Shown here: positions 43,477 through 55,260 of the stretch, piece after piece
Numbering within the stretch: position 1 is the first letter of the stretch
How the letters are laid out: each line of letters starts with the position of its first letter
Source of the DNA: Microbotryum silenes-acaulis
Lineage: Eukaryota; Basidiomycota; Microbotryomycetes; Microbotryales; Microbotryaceae
NCBI GenBank assembly: GCA_003665825.1
Contig: QPFY01000006.1
Location: 434,001-498,000, forward strand
Direction of reading: 5' to 3'
DNA: 64,000 bases
The notes under the pieces: model-generated
What the model saw: the letters and a program-made list of their open reading frames with translations, nothing else
What the model was told of the DNA's origin: nothing
The model's database searches: none
Position numbers and translations under genes: made by a program

Positions 43477-44861
43477 ATGCTCTTCCACTCGACGCTTCTC
43501 TCTCTCGCCTCGGTTGCCCTGCTCTCGGCCTCGACGGTGTCTGCCGCACCAACGGCGAACCACGAGTCGGCCTCCTCAGGTGACGTCGAACGTCGTTCGG
43601 CTATGGCCCAAGTCGTCACCACCTGCAAGAACGTAAGCATCCCACTTCTGCTCCGGTTTCTAGAACATCTACCAAGAAACTTATGCTGACTCCTTGAAAA
43701 TTTGTCATCATGGCCGATCAATCAACAAATTCGTTCCCCGTCGTCGACTTGCTCTGGCCCTCTCTTGCATTACGCTAGCGAGGAGAATTTGCCATGACCT
43801 TTGACGATGGACCTGTGAGTGTGAATTGGCATGGGGTGTGGACGTTTTCGAGCGGTGTTGGCATTGTGTGACTTCACGCCAAAGTTTCCAAAAATAGTCC
43901 AGACTAATTTATCGGCTTTCGATCCAAAAATCAGCACGGTTGGGGATCCAGTATTGCTCAGGTATTCACCAAGTACAACTCGCATACAACCTTTTTCGTC
44001 AATGGGTGAGCTTGCGTCCGCTTCTCTCGGTAGAGAACGTGTGGATCCTGTTGCTCATCCAAAGTCGCTCACCGCTTCCGCAAAAAAGTTACAACTACGA
44101 CTGTATCTATGATCAAGCTGATGATCTCATCAAGCGCTATAACGCTGGTCACACCATCGCTGTCAGTCGTGGGCTGGGCCATATCGAGAATCCGACTTCT
44201 GGGCTGACCGGCTGACCCCTTGTCCCACCAACGTTCCCGCGCGCAGTCCCACACTTGGAACCATTTCGACGTCACTCAATTGAGCGACGATCAGATTCAC
44301 CAGCAATTGGATTTGGTCAGTCCATGAAAGCTCCGTGTATCATGTTCGCCTTCGTCTGACGGTGCAATATACCCGCAGATTGAAACGGCGCTTAAGAAGA
44401 TTCTAGGCATCAAGCCCAAGTTGTTCCGACCTCCCTACGGAAGTATCAACGAACACGCGGCCAAGGTCATCGAGTCGCGTGGCTACACGATCGTCACCTG
44501 GGACTTTGACTCGAACGACAGCGATGGACACACGACCGGACCTCAATCCGTCAAGCTGTACAACAAGCTCGCCAACTCGTACCCCAAGCCTCACATTGCG
44601 CTCAATCATGAGGTCTACAAGAGCACGGGAGAGACAGTCGTTCCTCAGGTTGTGCCGATGCTCCTCAAGAAGGGTTACAAGGTCGGTTCGTTTGATTCAT
44701 TCGGGCTGGCTCTACGTCCAATTTAACGCCACCTTGTGATCGAACAGCTCGTTACGGTTGACGCTTGCTTGGGCATCAACCCTTACCAGTCGGTCGGCAA
44801 GGCCAGCAAGAGGGACAAGACCTGGACCTGCCAAGGCACGCCCAAGCCCCGCGCAGACTAA
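43477..44861 (+). CDS. Secreted polysaccharide (chitin) deacetylase, array copy 2
   Basis: Exons: 43477-43632, 43779-43814, 43935-44005, 44089-44161, 44247-44315, 44379-44681, 44748-44861; 273 aa, the same total as copy 1. Signal peptide, TFDDGP, SHTWNH, RPPYG, WDFDSND and LNHE motifs are all intact. Exon 6 differs from copy 1 by only a few residues over 101 codons, while introns and exon 1 differ much more. The ends match too (RDKTWTC then a 9-residue tail). The pair is therefore a recent tandem duplicate, or has been kept alike by gene conversion in exon 6. Expected to be a secreted cell-wall or host-surface deacetylase. Confidence 0.93.
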
Positions 44862-45657
44862 AGGCTCATTGTCGATGATCCTTATATTTTGCTATTCGAA
44901 GTCGGTTGTACAGCCTAAGATGCTCTCCTTGCTTTTTTCGTCCTTTCATTCTCCCACCCCCTTTCTTCGGGCAGAGTTCTTGCATCGCTCTAGGCTTCAT
45001 GTTGTTTACCTTGGCTTGAGGTCATGAGCCACTTAAAAACCTTAAATATCAAAAATCCATTGTTCCACTGGACTCTGGGCCGCCCTACAGCTGCATTCGG
45101 TAATTTGGGTGCTCGGCGGCCAGTGACGTTGCCTTGCTCCAATGCTCGGACCCCCGCTCGTTCCGAGTCGCGGCTCGAGGCCAGTCAGCCGAAAGCCAAG
45201 AGAGCCGAGTGGGCCCCGCAAGTGCGAAAAGTACTCGTTACTAAGGGCGTGATTCGGAAAATATAAAACGCCTTGCCAGAACTAGATGTGAAATTTCTGT
45301 ATGCTGTTCAAGGTATTGTGTGCGTGCTCGATCTTCGCGCCTCCCTTTACCTTCCCATTGACTCGTGCTGCACCGATTCTCGTGAGTTCCCGCCCGTGTC
45401 TCGTGTCTCAAGTTCAAAAGAGCAGTCCCGGCCTTGTCGATCCCTCGATCACGCTCGCGAGGCCCAGGCCAATTGAAGCCACGTGCGGCCGCCGCGGACC
45501 CGGAGCACCGGAACGACGGCTATGCGACCAAACTGCGAGACTTCTACCGAAAGGGGAGAACTGGTACCAGATGGAATCTCGTTTTCTTCTTACCTACGCG
45601 TGCATAACCATTGAAGCTCATTATCGTGGACTGTAGTTGAGGATCTAGTACATCGAC
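44862..45657. other. Spacer between deacetylase copies 2 and 3
   Basis: It holds a TATA-like tataaaa at 45262-45268. From 45301 a short frame follows with a signal-peptide-like start (MLFKVLCACSIFAPPF) that recalls the MLFHST start of copies 1 and 2. It has no splice partner that I can find and may be a leftover first exon. Confidence 0.4.
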
Positions 45658-47078
45658 ATGCTGCTCGGCTCGTCGACGTCGCTGCTCGTCGGATGGCTCG
45701 CTTTCGCGACGGCAGTGCGAGGCCTCGCGATTCCTGGATATCCCGTTCATAGTCCCTTCGACTCGTCGGGGGTGTCGAAAAATGCATTGGTTACAAAGTG
45801 CAAGAAGGTAGGTCAGGTCCGCTTAGATTGATTATTGTTGTGAGGGCTCGTTCGCTGACATGCACGTCAAACTTGCCATCCTTCAAACTCGGCCCTTCAA
45901 TCGATTCGGATTCGTTCGCACTCGGGTCACGACGCTATTGCACCGGTCGGTCAAAACCTTGCCGATTCTGCCGACTCGGGACCGTCCGGATCCATTTTTC
46001 TCGCATTCCACCGGACCCAACACACCAGCCAAAACAATTCGCCATGACATTTGATGACGGACCGGTGAGTTGAAGCAGGGTATCGGTGGCCTACATGCCA
46101 GGTCGAGTCGGCTGACCCGTTCTGAACGTTTCATCGAGGCAGGATCACCCTGGGGCTGTGATCGCGGATCTCTTCACGCAACACGCCGTCAAGACAACGT
46201 TCTTTGTCAACGGGTGCGTGTTCAAATTCGAATGTAGAAATAGTTGAAAGCGGCACCTTCGGCTAATGACGGAGATACTTTCTGCTTCAGGTACAACTGG
46301 GGGTGCATTTATGATTTCGCCGACGAGATCATCCGAAGACACAAGGCCGGTCACACAATAGCGGTGAGTTCGTAGTGGAATTGTTCGGGGAAGAGAACCG
46401 CCTGACTGAGACGCATTAGAACCATCACAGAGTCACACTTGGAGCCATGTCGACATCACCAAAATGGCGCCCGACGCCCTCGCCCAGCAACTCGACCTCG
46501 TCGACGAGGCTCTGTGGAAGATCATCGGCGTCAAACCCAAATTCTTCCGGCCGCCTTATGGGAAACACAACGCCGCATCGATCAGAGCCGTCAAAGCGAG
46601 AAATATGACGACAATCATGTGGTCGTTCAGTTCGGAGGATGCGGTTGGAAAAACGCCCGAACAGTCGCTCAAGGAGTACGGGTCATTGATGAAGCATTTC
46701 CCGGCGCCGGAAATTGCGCTTAACCATGAGATCAAGGAAGGGACGGCGCAGACGGTCGTGCCACATATCTTGCCGCAGTTGATTGCAAAGGGTTACAAAC
46801 TCGTCACTGTCGATGAGTGCTTGGGTTAGTTAAGCTGCTCGTCATCTGCAAGTTTGATTGCGCGTACTGAAGTTTCACATCCTTTCTGGGCCTAGGTGTC
46901 GAGCCGTATCGGGAAGTCAGGACACCCGGGGTGCGGGATGCGACATGGACTTGCTGTAAGTAGCTTCCCGCTGGCCAAAGTAGGTCCGCTGTGATGAGGA
47001 TGTCCAGCTTATGCCTCCCGAGGCGTTCTCTCTTCGTTTTCTGCAGCTGGGACACCAAGGCCGGGACAGAGACGATGA
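45658..47078 (+). CDS. Secreted polysaccharide deacetylase, array copy 3 (divergent)
   Basis: Exons: 45658-45807, 46029-46064, 46143-46213, 46291-46363, 46431-46824, 46896-46955, 47047-47078; 271 aa. The signal peptide is different from the other copies (LLGSSTSLLVGWLAFATAVRG). Motifs: TFDDGP, SHTWSH, RPPYG, then MWSFSSED where copies 1 and 2 have WDFDSND, and LNHE. The early intron positions match the other copies, but the introns that split exons 5/6 and 6/7 elsewhere are missing here. Instead two short introns lie in the tail. It ends ATWTC with a basic tail. Loss of the aspartates in motif 4 is common among family members and need not abolish activity. Confidence 0.9.
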
Positions 47079-47759
47079 TTCAAGACATGATGTTGCGATT
47101 AATAATACCGATGACTAAGCTGTAATAGCGTATCGCATTTTTGCATCCTCACCTTCGGTTCGCAAGGTCGTTGCGAGGGTCCGTGCGCAGGGGCTCTGGT
47201 CTCTGAAACGTTCGCGAACTCCGTCTTGGACGCAAGGCTGATTGAAAGGGGTCGCTGGAGGGTCTGGGGGATCTTGATGTGCTAAATTCGGCTCGTCTCA
47301 CTTCCAAACTTACTCTTCTCTAGCCGACCGACGGAGCATGGCCTCGACGGAAGATCGACAGTGGCGGGTTGGTTCGCATGACCACTCAAGGGACAGTAGC
47401 GACTCCGATGAGTGCGATCATCGTGCGCTTGACCACGTTACTTAAATGCTAGCCCCAATCACTTAGGAGATCTCCGTCCTTGTCATGCTAACAGCAAAGG
47501 AGTTTATGACCTAAAACCCACAGGAGTGTCCGCCTTGACCTCAGTCAGGGCCGTTGAGAGACCTAGCCGCGTCCGTCGGTCCGTCCGTCTCAGCTGAGGG
47601 CGGCGATCCCAATCGAGGAGGGGACGAGACGCTTTCGACTCGGGATCTACCTGTATGTCCCTTGTCTTTGCATTCATCACTTCTCTCTCCTCGTATCATC
47701 CTTCAACTCTTCCAACCACTCTCGTTCATCCAAGTTTCATCATCTTCATCTGGTCAACG
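47079..47759. other. Spacer between deacetylase copies 3 and 4
   Basis: No gene seen. The last 100 bp before copy 4 are pyrimidine-rich, as before the other copies. Confidence 0.4.
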
Positions 47760-49509
47760 ATGTATTTCCGCGCCTCCTTCTTCGCGCTTTCGCTCCTCGC
47801 CGGATCCAGGGCCCTCGCAAGCGACGACGCGGCCAAGCTGATGATGTCCGACAAATCGAGCCTAACCAATACCAACGACACCGGGAAGGCGGACGACTTG
47901 ATGCAATCCGCTCTCAAGTCGGGTAAAGTATACAAGAATTGCAAGGACGTAAGTTACACATTCCCGCTCGAAGGGATGAGGTGTTCGGTGTTCAAAGAAG
48001 GGAGACCCCTGTTTGCGTGCCTCTCCTCTCACCAGGGCTGATCCTTCTTTGAGCAATCTTAATGCAGCCCAAGAGTTTCGCCCTGACGTTCGACGATGGA
48101 CCTGTAAGTCCTATCGAACTCATCTGCGGTCTTCTCCGGATTGTGTACAACCGAGACTGACCGCCGTCTCACCCGTTCCTCTCGTTCGTGCGCAGTACAA
48201 GTTCGGCGCCGAGATCGCCGATTACCTCAACAAGCACGACGTCAAGGCGACGTTCTTCGTCAATGGGTCAGTACACACCTCAAGGATTACTTTCGAGCTC
48301 AATTGAAACTCAAATGTTGGGGGTTTTTGTTTTTGATCCTCAGCTACAACTATGGTTGCATCTACGACTACGCTGACGAGCTGATCGCAAGGCACAAGGC
48401 GGGCCACATCATCGCTGTCAGTATTCAACCTCCATCACACTCCCTAACATAGCACTAAATTTCATTCGTGTGTAAATCTACAGTCGCACACGTGGAACCA
48501 CGCCGATCTTACTAAGTTGACTGAAAAACAAATCCATCAGGAGATCGATCTGGTCAGTTACTCGGCTTCAGATCGATCGCTCCGCGCCGAAGGAAGAGAG
48601 CTGATAGTTCTTGAGTTAATTTTCGAAAAGGTCGAAGAGGCGCTTTGGAAAATCTTGGGGATCAAGCCTGCTTTGTTCCGAGCTGTAAGTCGGGCGTGCA
48701 ATAAGTAGCCATCGAACTAGAATTTTAGACCAGTCTCTGACCATCGGTTGAGCTCCTCGCCGCTATTCCCCGACAGCCGTACGGAAATCTCAACGACCAA
48801 GCGACGAAAATCATCACTTCTCGAGGTTACACCCTCGTTAACTGGTCCTTCGACTCCGGAGACTCAATCGGCGCCGCACCTTCCAAATCTATCCATGACT
48901 ACGAAGCCCTTTCACCTTCGAAAGACAAAGGTCCGATCGCTTTGAATCATGAGACGCACAAGGGTACGGCCGAGGGGGTCATTCCCACGGTCGTGCCGAT
49001 GTTGTTGAAGAAGGGGTATAAGCTCGTCACGGTTGATGAATGTCTGGGGGTGGAGCCTTATCAAAGGGTCGATTCGGGTAAGGGAACGAAGACGCATGGG
49101 GGACCTGAGGATAAGCAACACGAGGCGCCCGATCAACAGGAGGAGTCTCATCCGCTTTTGGCTCGTCATTATCACAAGGCGCATCCTCGTCATGATCACG
49201 AACAGCGCGGCAAGAAGGGGTACAAATCGAACAAGGGTCATAAGGGGGACAGGCACCACAGCTACCCCAAGGACCACAAGAACCACAAGGATCACAAAGG
49301 ACATGGCGACTCGCAACACGAGGCCGGTCACTCAAAAGCTCCTAGGCGTTCGGGCGCCTTCCAAGGGACTCCCGGAAAGAAAGACAAGACCTGGACTTGT
49401 GGTGAGTGCATAAATCGACTAGATGCCTTTGAAGCTTTGATCCAAGATACTGATTCTCGTCTTGTCTGTGTTGTCGCCAGCCAACACCCCAGCTCCTGGC
49501 TCGATGTAG
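47760..49509 (+). CDS. Secreted polysaccharide deacetylase with His/Lys-rich tail, array copy 4
   Basis: Exons: 47760-47948, 48068-48103, 48196-48266, 48344-48416, 48484-48552, 48631-48684, 48777-49401, 49481-49509; 381 aa. Signal peptide about residues 1-20. The motifs are TFDDGP, SHTWNH, FRAPYG (Ala replaces the first Pro of RPPYG, split by an intron found only here), NWSFDSGD and LNHE. After VTVDECLG comes an extra stretch of about 100 residues rich in His, Lys and Asp (HYHKAHPRHDHE, GYKSNKGHKGDRHH, DHKNHKDHKGHGD), and then the family ending DKTWTC. The insert could bind metal ions or anionic polymers; that is inference. It ends 185 bp from the convergent YVC1 stop. Confidence 0.92.
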
Positions 49510-49694
49510 ACGAATCAAGATTGACTAAACCTCTTCACAGCCTGCGTAGACTCGAGCCATTTTCCCATTTAGTAGACACTATCCCTCATTTTGTAATTCC
49601 ATCCAGTCCATCCTTTCTATACATACCCTTATGCAAAGCGTCCAACTCACTCCTTTTCGTCGAAGAATCTTTCGATTCGCCCCAACTCCGCGGA

Positions 49695-52626
49695 TCATTG
49701 GTCCTTCTCCGCTCTCAACTTTCTCACCTCCTCCCCCAACTTCTTAACTTCCCACAACACCTCGTCCAACTTACTTCTGTCCAAATTCGGTAATTCTTTT
49801 TTCAGATCTTCGAATTTGACTTTGGAAATCAACATCCCTTCCGGTTCACCGGCTCCTAAATCGTCTTCTTGTGAATGGGGTGAAGGGTCTTCGTCCGAGC
49901 TGGTGAATTCGTCGGGCTCGATGGTGAGAGATTGGTAGTCTGATGAACGACGCGAGGAATGCGTGGATTCAAAGAGCGCGATGAAGCAGCTGGTTACGGT
50001 CGTGGTGTGAGTCACTGGCTTAAATGGCGCAAGGGATGAAACGCTTTTTTACGTACAGGGGTATGAAGAAGACGATGCTCATAATAATGCGGTTTAGCTT
50101 CTTGTACGCTTCTCTCGACAAGATCATTTCGAGAGGGAGGATTAACAGCTCGATCACTTTTACACGCAAACCGACAAGCCACTTGATTAGCGAATTCTGA
50201 AGCACCTACGGCTCTGGTCCACGCACATATTGGACTCACAGTTGAATGGGGCCGGATACACGTATTGATCGGGTGTGCGAATAGCCGAGATGGTCTTGCC
50301 CGAGAAGAAGGCGAGGAAGGTCGGCACGGCTTCGTCGGTGCATTCAGCATAGGCCGAGCCGAACAAAGCGACGAGGATGTTGAGTAGGATCACGAGCGTC
50401 AGGACGGACCATGCATACTGTGATCCAGATATCGCACTTCGAGTCAGTGGCTTATTGAGGCGTTTTCAGGGAATAATTGAAACCGACTGACGTAGAGAAT
50501 CATCCCGAAAGGGTACGAATCCGCACCCCTGGCGTAATCCTCAAATGTCGGACTTCCCAACAGCCCTTGAACCAGAGAATGAATGACCGCCTCCGTTGAG
50601 GCATTGCTATCGGGTTTGGTATTGTCGAGGCCGGTGAGGGCTTGTCCGAACCCAATCGCGAGGAGGGCAAGCAGCGTGAAGAACACGGCGGATTCTTTGA
50701 GCATGCGGAAGGTGACTGCAGGCGGAATTGGTCTGGATCAGTTACGTCTAGTCCCCGGGAGATTGACGTGAAGGAAGACCGACCAATTTGCAAGGTGCCG
50801 AAGTATTGGACTACCGCACCGCAACAGAAAAAGAAGCTCATCAGCCCCTGTTTTCTACTCAATCGTCCTCAGCGTTCAAATCGCAACCCACAAAGATCGA
50901 AAATGGTCAACAACTTCATCCAAATTAACGGCGCCGCACTCGAAAGGAATTGGAAGCTCAGCAGACGATAGACCTCGGACTTGTGCGCGTCGTGGGTCAT
51001 GGTATCGGCGACGCGGTAGCAGAAGGCGATTACGAGGAGGGTGTAGATGCCATAGTTGACGATTTGCCAGAAGCCGAGTGCCGCGAACCAGCCGATTTTC
51101 CAGAGCTGTTGATATCAGACAGAAGGAGAAGGGAGGTCAGCTGTCGCGAAAAGTACGAGGAAGTCCAGTCAACGCACTTTTGTGAGATCCTCGATCAGGT
51201 AGCCGAGCAATTGGATATCTGAAAACCTCAGATCCAGTTCAGCAACACGATCTCAAGAACGTGTCGCCTTTTTCCTCCAACTCACAAAGAACGAAATCCT
51301 CTAGTCCGAAACCACGATCGGGGGTCTGGATTGCGATGGTGTAGCAGACGAGGAATAGGGCCCACAAGCAGATGCGGAAGAAAAACTGGTAGCGAGGGAC
51401 ACCGACACGATCTGGGTCGAAGTGAGCTACGAAGCCCGATGCTTCGATGGCGGGTTTGTACTTTCATAAGGGAAAGTTCAAAGTCGAAGAGCGCCAGGTC
51501 AGCTGGCTCTCGGTAGGTTGGGATATGCGTCCGGAGAGGGACTGACGGGCTCGTAGACGTTCGTTCCATCGGTGCTGATACGTTGGACGAGCAGACCTTT
51601 CCACAACGCAAATACGGTGCGTTGGGATTCACCCGACGAGAGGAAGAACGTCGCATGCTGATCGACAGCCGATTCGAGAGCTGAATGTGGGGACGGAGGG
51701 GTTCCTTCAGCCACTCATCTCGCCTGGGAACCCAGCTATACAACTTACCTGAGAGAGGTAGACTCTCATCTCCATCGGCCTCAATAACGGTGAATCGACT
51801 GCTCAAAAGGCGGTACTGTTCCTCCATCGCTATCAGGGAAACCATCACGGCTCAGCTCTTTCCCACTGCATCCGGGTACGTCAATCCGCGCCGCAGACCC
51901 GACTAACGGGTCCTGTTAACCAGCTTCCTTGCCAAAGCCTCGCACGCCAACTTTCGACCTTCATTCTCATCCGAATCACTCGGGTTCAAATACGCCTATG
52001 AACAGACTCAACCCCATCAGCAATCATCCCCCTCTGCCAGACCGCGCGCCAAGCCTTTTCCCTCCCAGCGAGCAGCATGTGGGGGCGGCGTGGGTGTGCG
52101 GTGCGAAAAACGAACCTGTTGGCGGAAATACCTCCTCGCTTCGAGCAAGGCGAAGGGGAGACATTGGTCAAAGTCTCCGGCGATCTTGGAGTAGGCTTCG
52201 ACGACTTGTTGGGTCAGAATACCCGAGACCGGACTGGTCAATTCGTCTGGTGCGAGGTAGAGAGGAGACGGGGGAGTAGCGAAGGAGCGTCAGTCAGCCA
52301 GCAACGACGCGGCCATCGTCGGCGTCATCGAGAAGACCAACTCGACCCCAACACGGAGCACGCGCTCACCGAGGTCGACCTGGATGGGGAGCAGCTCGAG
52401 GGTGAGCGCCTCGATACGGCGTACGATCGCAGTCACCGTTCTCGGATGGTACACGGGGTCATGGTCGTGGTTGGCCGTACGACGGCTGTGGCGAGACCCG
52501 GCGGAGCGGAGCAGCAACGGAGCTTCCAGAGCCGAGACTGGCGACGAAGAAGAGTGTCAGAGCTCAGGACATGTCGGCAGGGCAGCACCTCATGGGGTAC
52601 TCACTTGCTTGTTCAGCTGAAGGCAT
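49695..52626 (-). CDS. YVC1: Yvc1-type vacuolar TRP cation channel
   Basis: Exons (minus): 52626-52605, 52537-52370, 52246-52116, 51995-51908, 51850-51749, 51680-51547, 51460-51286, 51218-51178, 51105-50892, 50810-50784, 50715-50492, 50417-50240, 50156-50057, 49989-49695; 632 aa with an exact frame. Yvc1 releases Ca2+ from the fungal vacuole in response to osmotic shock. Visible features: the N-terminal SGILTQQVVEAYSKIAGDF and NPSDSDENEGRKLACEALARKLV segments; then VPRYQFFFRICLWALFLVCY, TM segments, QYFGTLQI, FFTLLALLAIGFGQALTGLD (pore side), ILYYAWSVLTLVILLNILVALFGSAY and LIELLILPLEMILS. The cytosolic tail has an acidic run (FTSSDEDPSPHSQEDDL) and a short coiled coil, and ends RAEKDQ. The 22-nt first exon and 27-nt tenth exon are small, but both are needed. 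Confidence 0.92.
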
Positions 52627-53481
52627 GGCGTGTCGTTCCAAGGCAGAGTGGGCGTCGGTGCGACCGACCGAGAGGACAGGAGAGAGAGAGGTGTGCGCCG
52701 CAGAGAATGGGAAGCTGTTCAGACTGATTGGATCGGTTCCGGTGATCGGCGCTTCTTCTCGGCCGGCCGGGCGTGACCGCGTGACCGAGGCTACGACGTC
52801 GTCACGTCGAGCCGGCGACGTACGCGTGTGGGGGAAAGAGCATTCGCTTCGCCCGGAATTCAGCCTGTCGGCTAACTAACGCGACTTTCGCTCGAACCAA
52901 ATCTTGGAAAAGACTTTGCATGCTGTGAAAAGCGGGAAGAAAGGAACTCCGACGGCTCCTTGGAGGAGCACGTACTAGTAATTGCCGTCACGACAGGCGT
53001 CGGCGCGCGGCGGCGGACCACCGATCGAGCTGTGAGAGGGTCGGTATCTTGAAAGTTTCAATACTTTGGACTACGGTGGTATGCATCACATTGGCAGTAC
53101 CTTCTTCCACCGAGCAGGTCGCGCAAGTGACGCCACCGCCTGCGTACGCGTCGACGAAAAAACTCTTTCGCGATCCAACTCCTGGGCAATCCTTGCACGT
53201 GACCTCGCGCGCGCCGGCGAGCAGCACCCCGTCCTGTTGGGCGCGGACAGGCGAAGACGAGTGCGAAGAACATGGAGCATCGTAGCTCGCACAAAAGATA
53301 GGTGACACACACACAGAGTGATGTGATATTCAACTGCATTGGAAATACCGAGGCTAGGTAAGGAAAGGAGAGCTACCGAAGATGGGTAGACTCGCGGGAA
53401 ACCGAGAAGTCCGAGAGAACATGAAGTGGTGCAAGCCCAAGGGTAAAGACATGGATAGGCTCAAAAGGCCATGGGGGCGCC
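52627..53481. other. Promoter region of YVC1 and 3' flank of the cysteine-module gene
   Basis: No gene seen. Short open frames on both strands lack domains. Confidence 0.4.
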
Positions 53482-54073
53482 TTACTTCTTGACGCATTTG
53501 GCACCCTGCTTCTTGAAGCCCGAGTTGCAGGAGTGGCTACAGTCGCCCGAGGTGGTGCAGTATGCGGAGCCGTTGTCGACCTTGGGGCACTTGGACTTGT
53601 CGCAGTCCTTGGCGCAGCGGCCGTGCGCCTTCTTGTAAGGCGCCTCGCACGTGTAGTCGCAGTCGCCGTGGGTGGTGCAGAAGGAAACCGAGTGGGAGAC
53701 CTTGGGGCACTTGGACTTGTCGCACTTCTTGGTGGGCCTGTACAAGTATTGTTGGATAAAGAGTCTAGGGGGTCAGTCCGCATGCTGGAGAGTCTTTAGG
53801 AGTTCATTGAACGTACGAGACAGCAACGCAAGCTTTTCCCTCGGCCTTGTAGCCCTTGTCGCAAGTGAAGTCGCAAGTGAAGCCGCAAGGTCCGGAGCCG
53901 GGGTTGACGCAGATGGGAGTACCATGAGAGACTTTAGGGCAGTTGAAAGGAAGGCACGAAGGGGGAGTGTGCTTCTGCACGACGATGTCCTCGTCGGCGG
54001 GCAAGGCGGCCGCCGAGGAGAGGGTGAAGGCGAGCGAGGCGACGGCGAAGGCCGGGACCCAGCTGAAGTGCAT
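53482..54073 (-). CDS. Secreted protein with three cysteine-rich modules (copy 2 of the local family)
   Basis: Exons (minus): 54073-53817, 53737-53482; 170 aa. Signal peptide MHFSWVPAFAVASLAFTLSSAAA, then a short linker and an N-terminal module that starts CLPFNCPKVSHG. Two strict modules follow (CDKSKCPKV..CTTHGDCDYTC; CDKSKCPKV..CTTSGDCSHSC) with C-x4-C-x9-C-x5-C-x3-C-x10-C spacing. It ends KCVKK. The single intron is phase 2 and falls between the first module and the rest, as in the other members. The N-terminal module is irregular: it carries an extra repeat of FTCDFTC. The protein looks like a small secreted disulfide-rich protein without a membrane anchor. It is closest to the gene at 56.1 kb and more distant from the eight-module gene at 6.5 kb. 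Confidence 0.85.
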
Positions 54074-55092
54074 GATTTTGGAGGGCTTTGGGAAGTGAGG
54101 GTAAGAGAGTGATAGAGCGAAGAGGGTAGGCTTGGGAGTGGAAGTGGGAAAAGAACAATGGAGCAGGTGACGAAAAGAAGGAAGAGAGGTAGATGCGAGG
54201 GGAGCGAGCGGGACGTTCCAGTGGGTCCGGATTTGTGAGACCTCTTTGTAGCGCCACATTGAAGGGCTGTGAGACTTGGCTCGGGAGACGCTACAGGTGG
54301 GTACGGGGCCGTACCTTGGAAAGACTAACCATAAGCGAATATCCCAGGGGAAATACCTACGCTGTCCCTAGTCGCGACGCCCCGTGCCCGTGACTGGGAG
54401 ACAGCGACGGAGGCATTCTCTGACAGGACCCAGGACGGCCGACGTCTTTGATTGGGTACATGGCGCCTCGTGATTCAATTTCCGCCCTCCTGCTTTTTGC
54501 CTTTTGAAGGTTTGTAGAGTTAAGCTCGGAAAGCCGGCCCTAGCACATGTAAGAGGATCCGGATAAATTTGAAATGATGGAGGCTGACAGCAGTGTAAGG
54601 CTCAGCGATTTTACCTAAGGTCGAGCATCGATTCCGGAGGCCTCGAGGCGGTGCGACGGATCGACAGAGAGGAGGCCTGAACCGCGTGAGCGCCGAAGGC
54701 TTCGATATAGTAGGGACTGGACTCGGGAAGGGTCGATAGCCAGCGATCAGGTCTGCCGAAATGTGTGGGTCACGTGATGCCGAATAGCATCGTACCTCTC
54801 AAACCATATTTTTGTCTGCCAACCAACACCAGTCCGAAAAGATTGTGTGGAGACAACACTCGAAATTGCGTAGGATTTCAAGAGATATGTAGGCATTGAT
54901 CGACCAGAATATCGTAGAGTGTTTACTGCTCAAGAAGCTAAAGCAAACCCGCGATGCGCAGAACGTTGAAGAGGAGATGTATCACCAGCTGAAGGCAAGA
55001 ACCACATCACGAGAGAAGTGTCAAGGAAGCGACGCCGGGCGGCCAGACTCGATCATGAGGGTACTCGGATCACGAACGTTTGCTCGAACCCT
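54074..55092. other. Intergenic region with a CACGTG element
   Basis: It holds the promoter of the gene at 53.5-54.1 kb and a CACGTG hexamer at 54771-54776. No gene seen. Confidence 0.4.
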
Positions 55093-55260
55093 TTACTTCT
55101 CGAGGCACTTGCTACCTTTTCCTTGTCACCCGAGTTGAAACTACGGCTGCAGTGTCCAGAACTGGTGCAGTACGCGATGGAGTTGCCGACCTTCGGGCAC
55201 TGCCTTACAACATGTCGCAGTCCTTGACGCACCGGCGTATCTCAATGTGGAGCTCGGTGG
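55093..55260 (-). pseudogene. Decayed copy of the cysteine-module gene (last exon)
   Basis: On the minus strand this stretch aligns with the last exon of the genes at 53.5 and 56.1 kb. The alignment begins at the tta that matches their stop codon. It runs through the segments for SGDC, the CTT core, the 9-residue spacer and CPKV, with blocks such as tggtgcagtacgc, agttgccgaccttcgggcac and tgtcgcagtccttg. Substitutions and indels have removed several cysteine codons and broken the frame. I see no first exon or signal peptide upstream. It is a relic of a third tandem copy. Confidence 0.7.
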
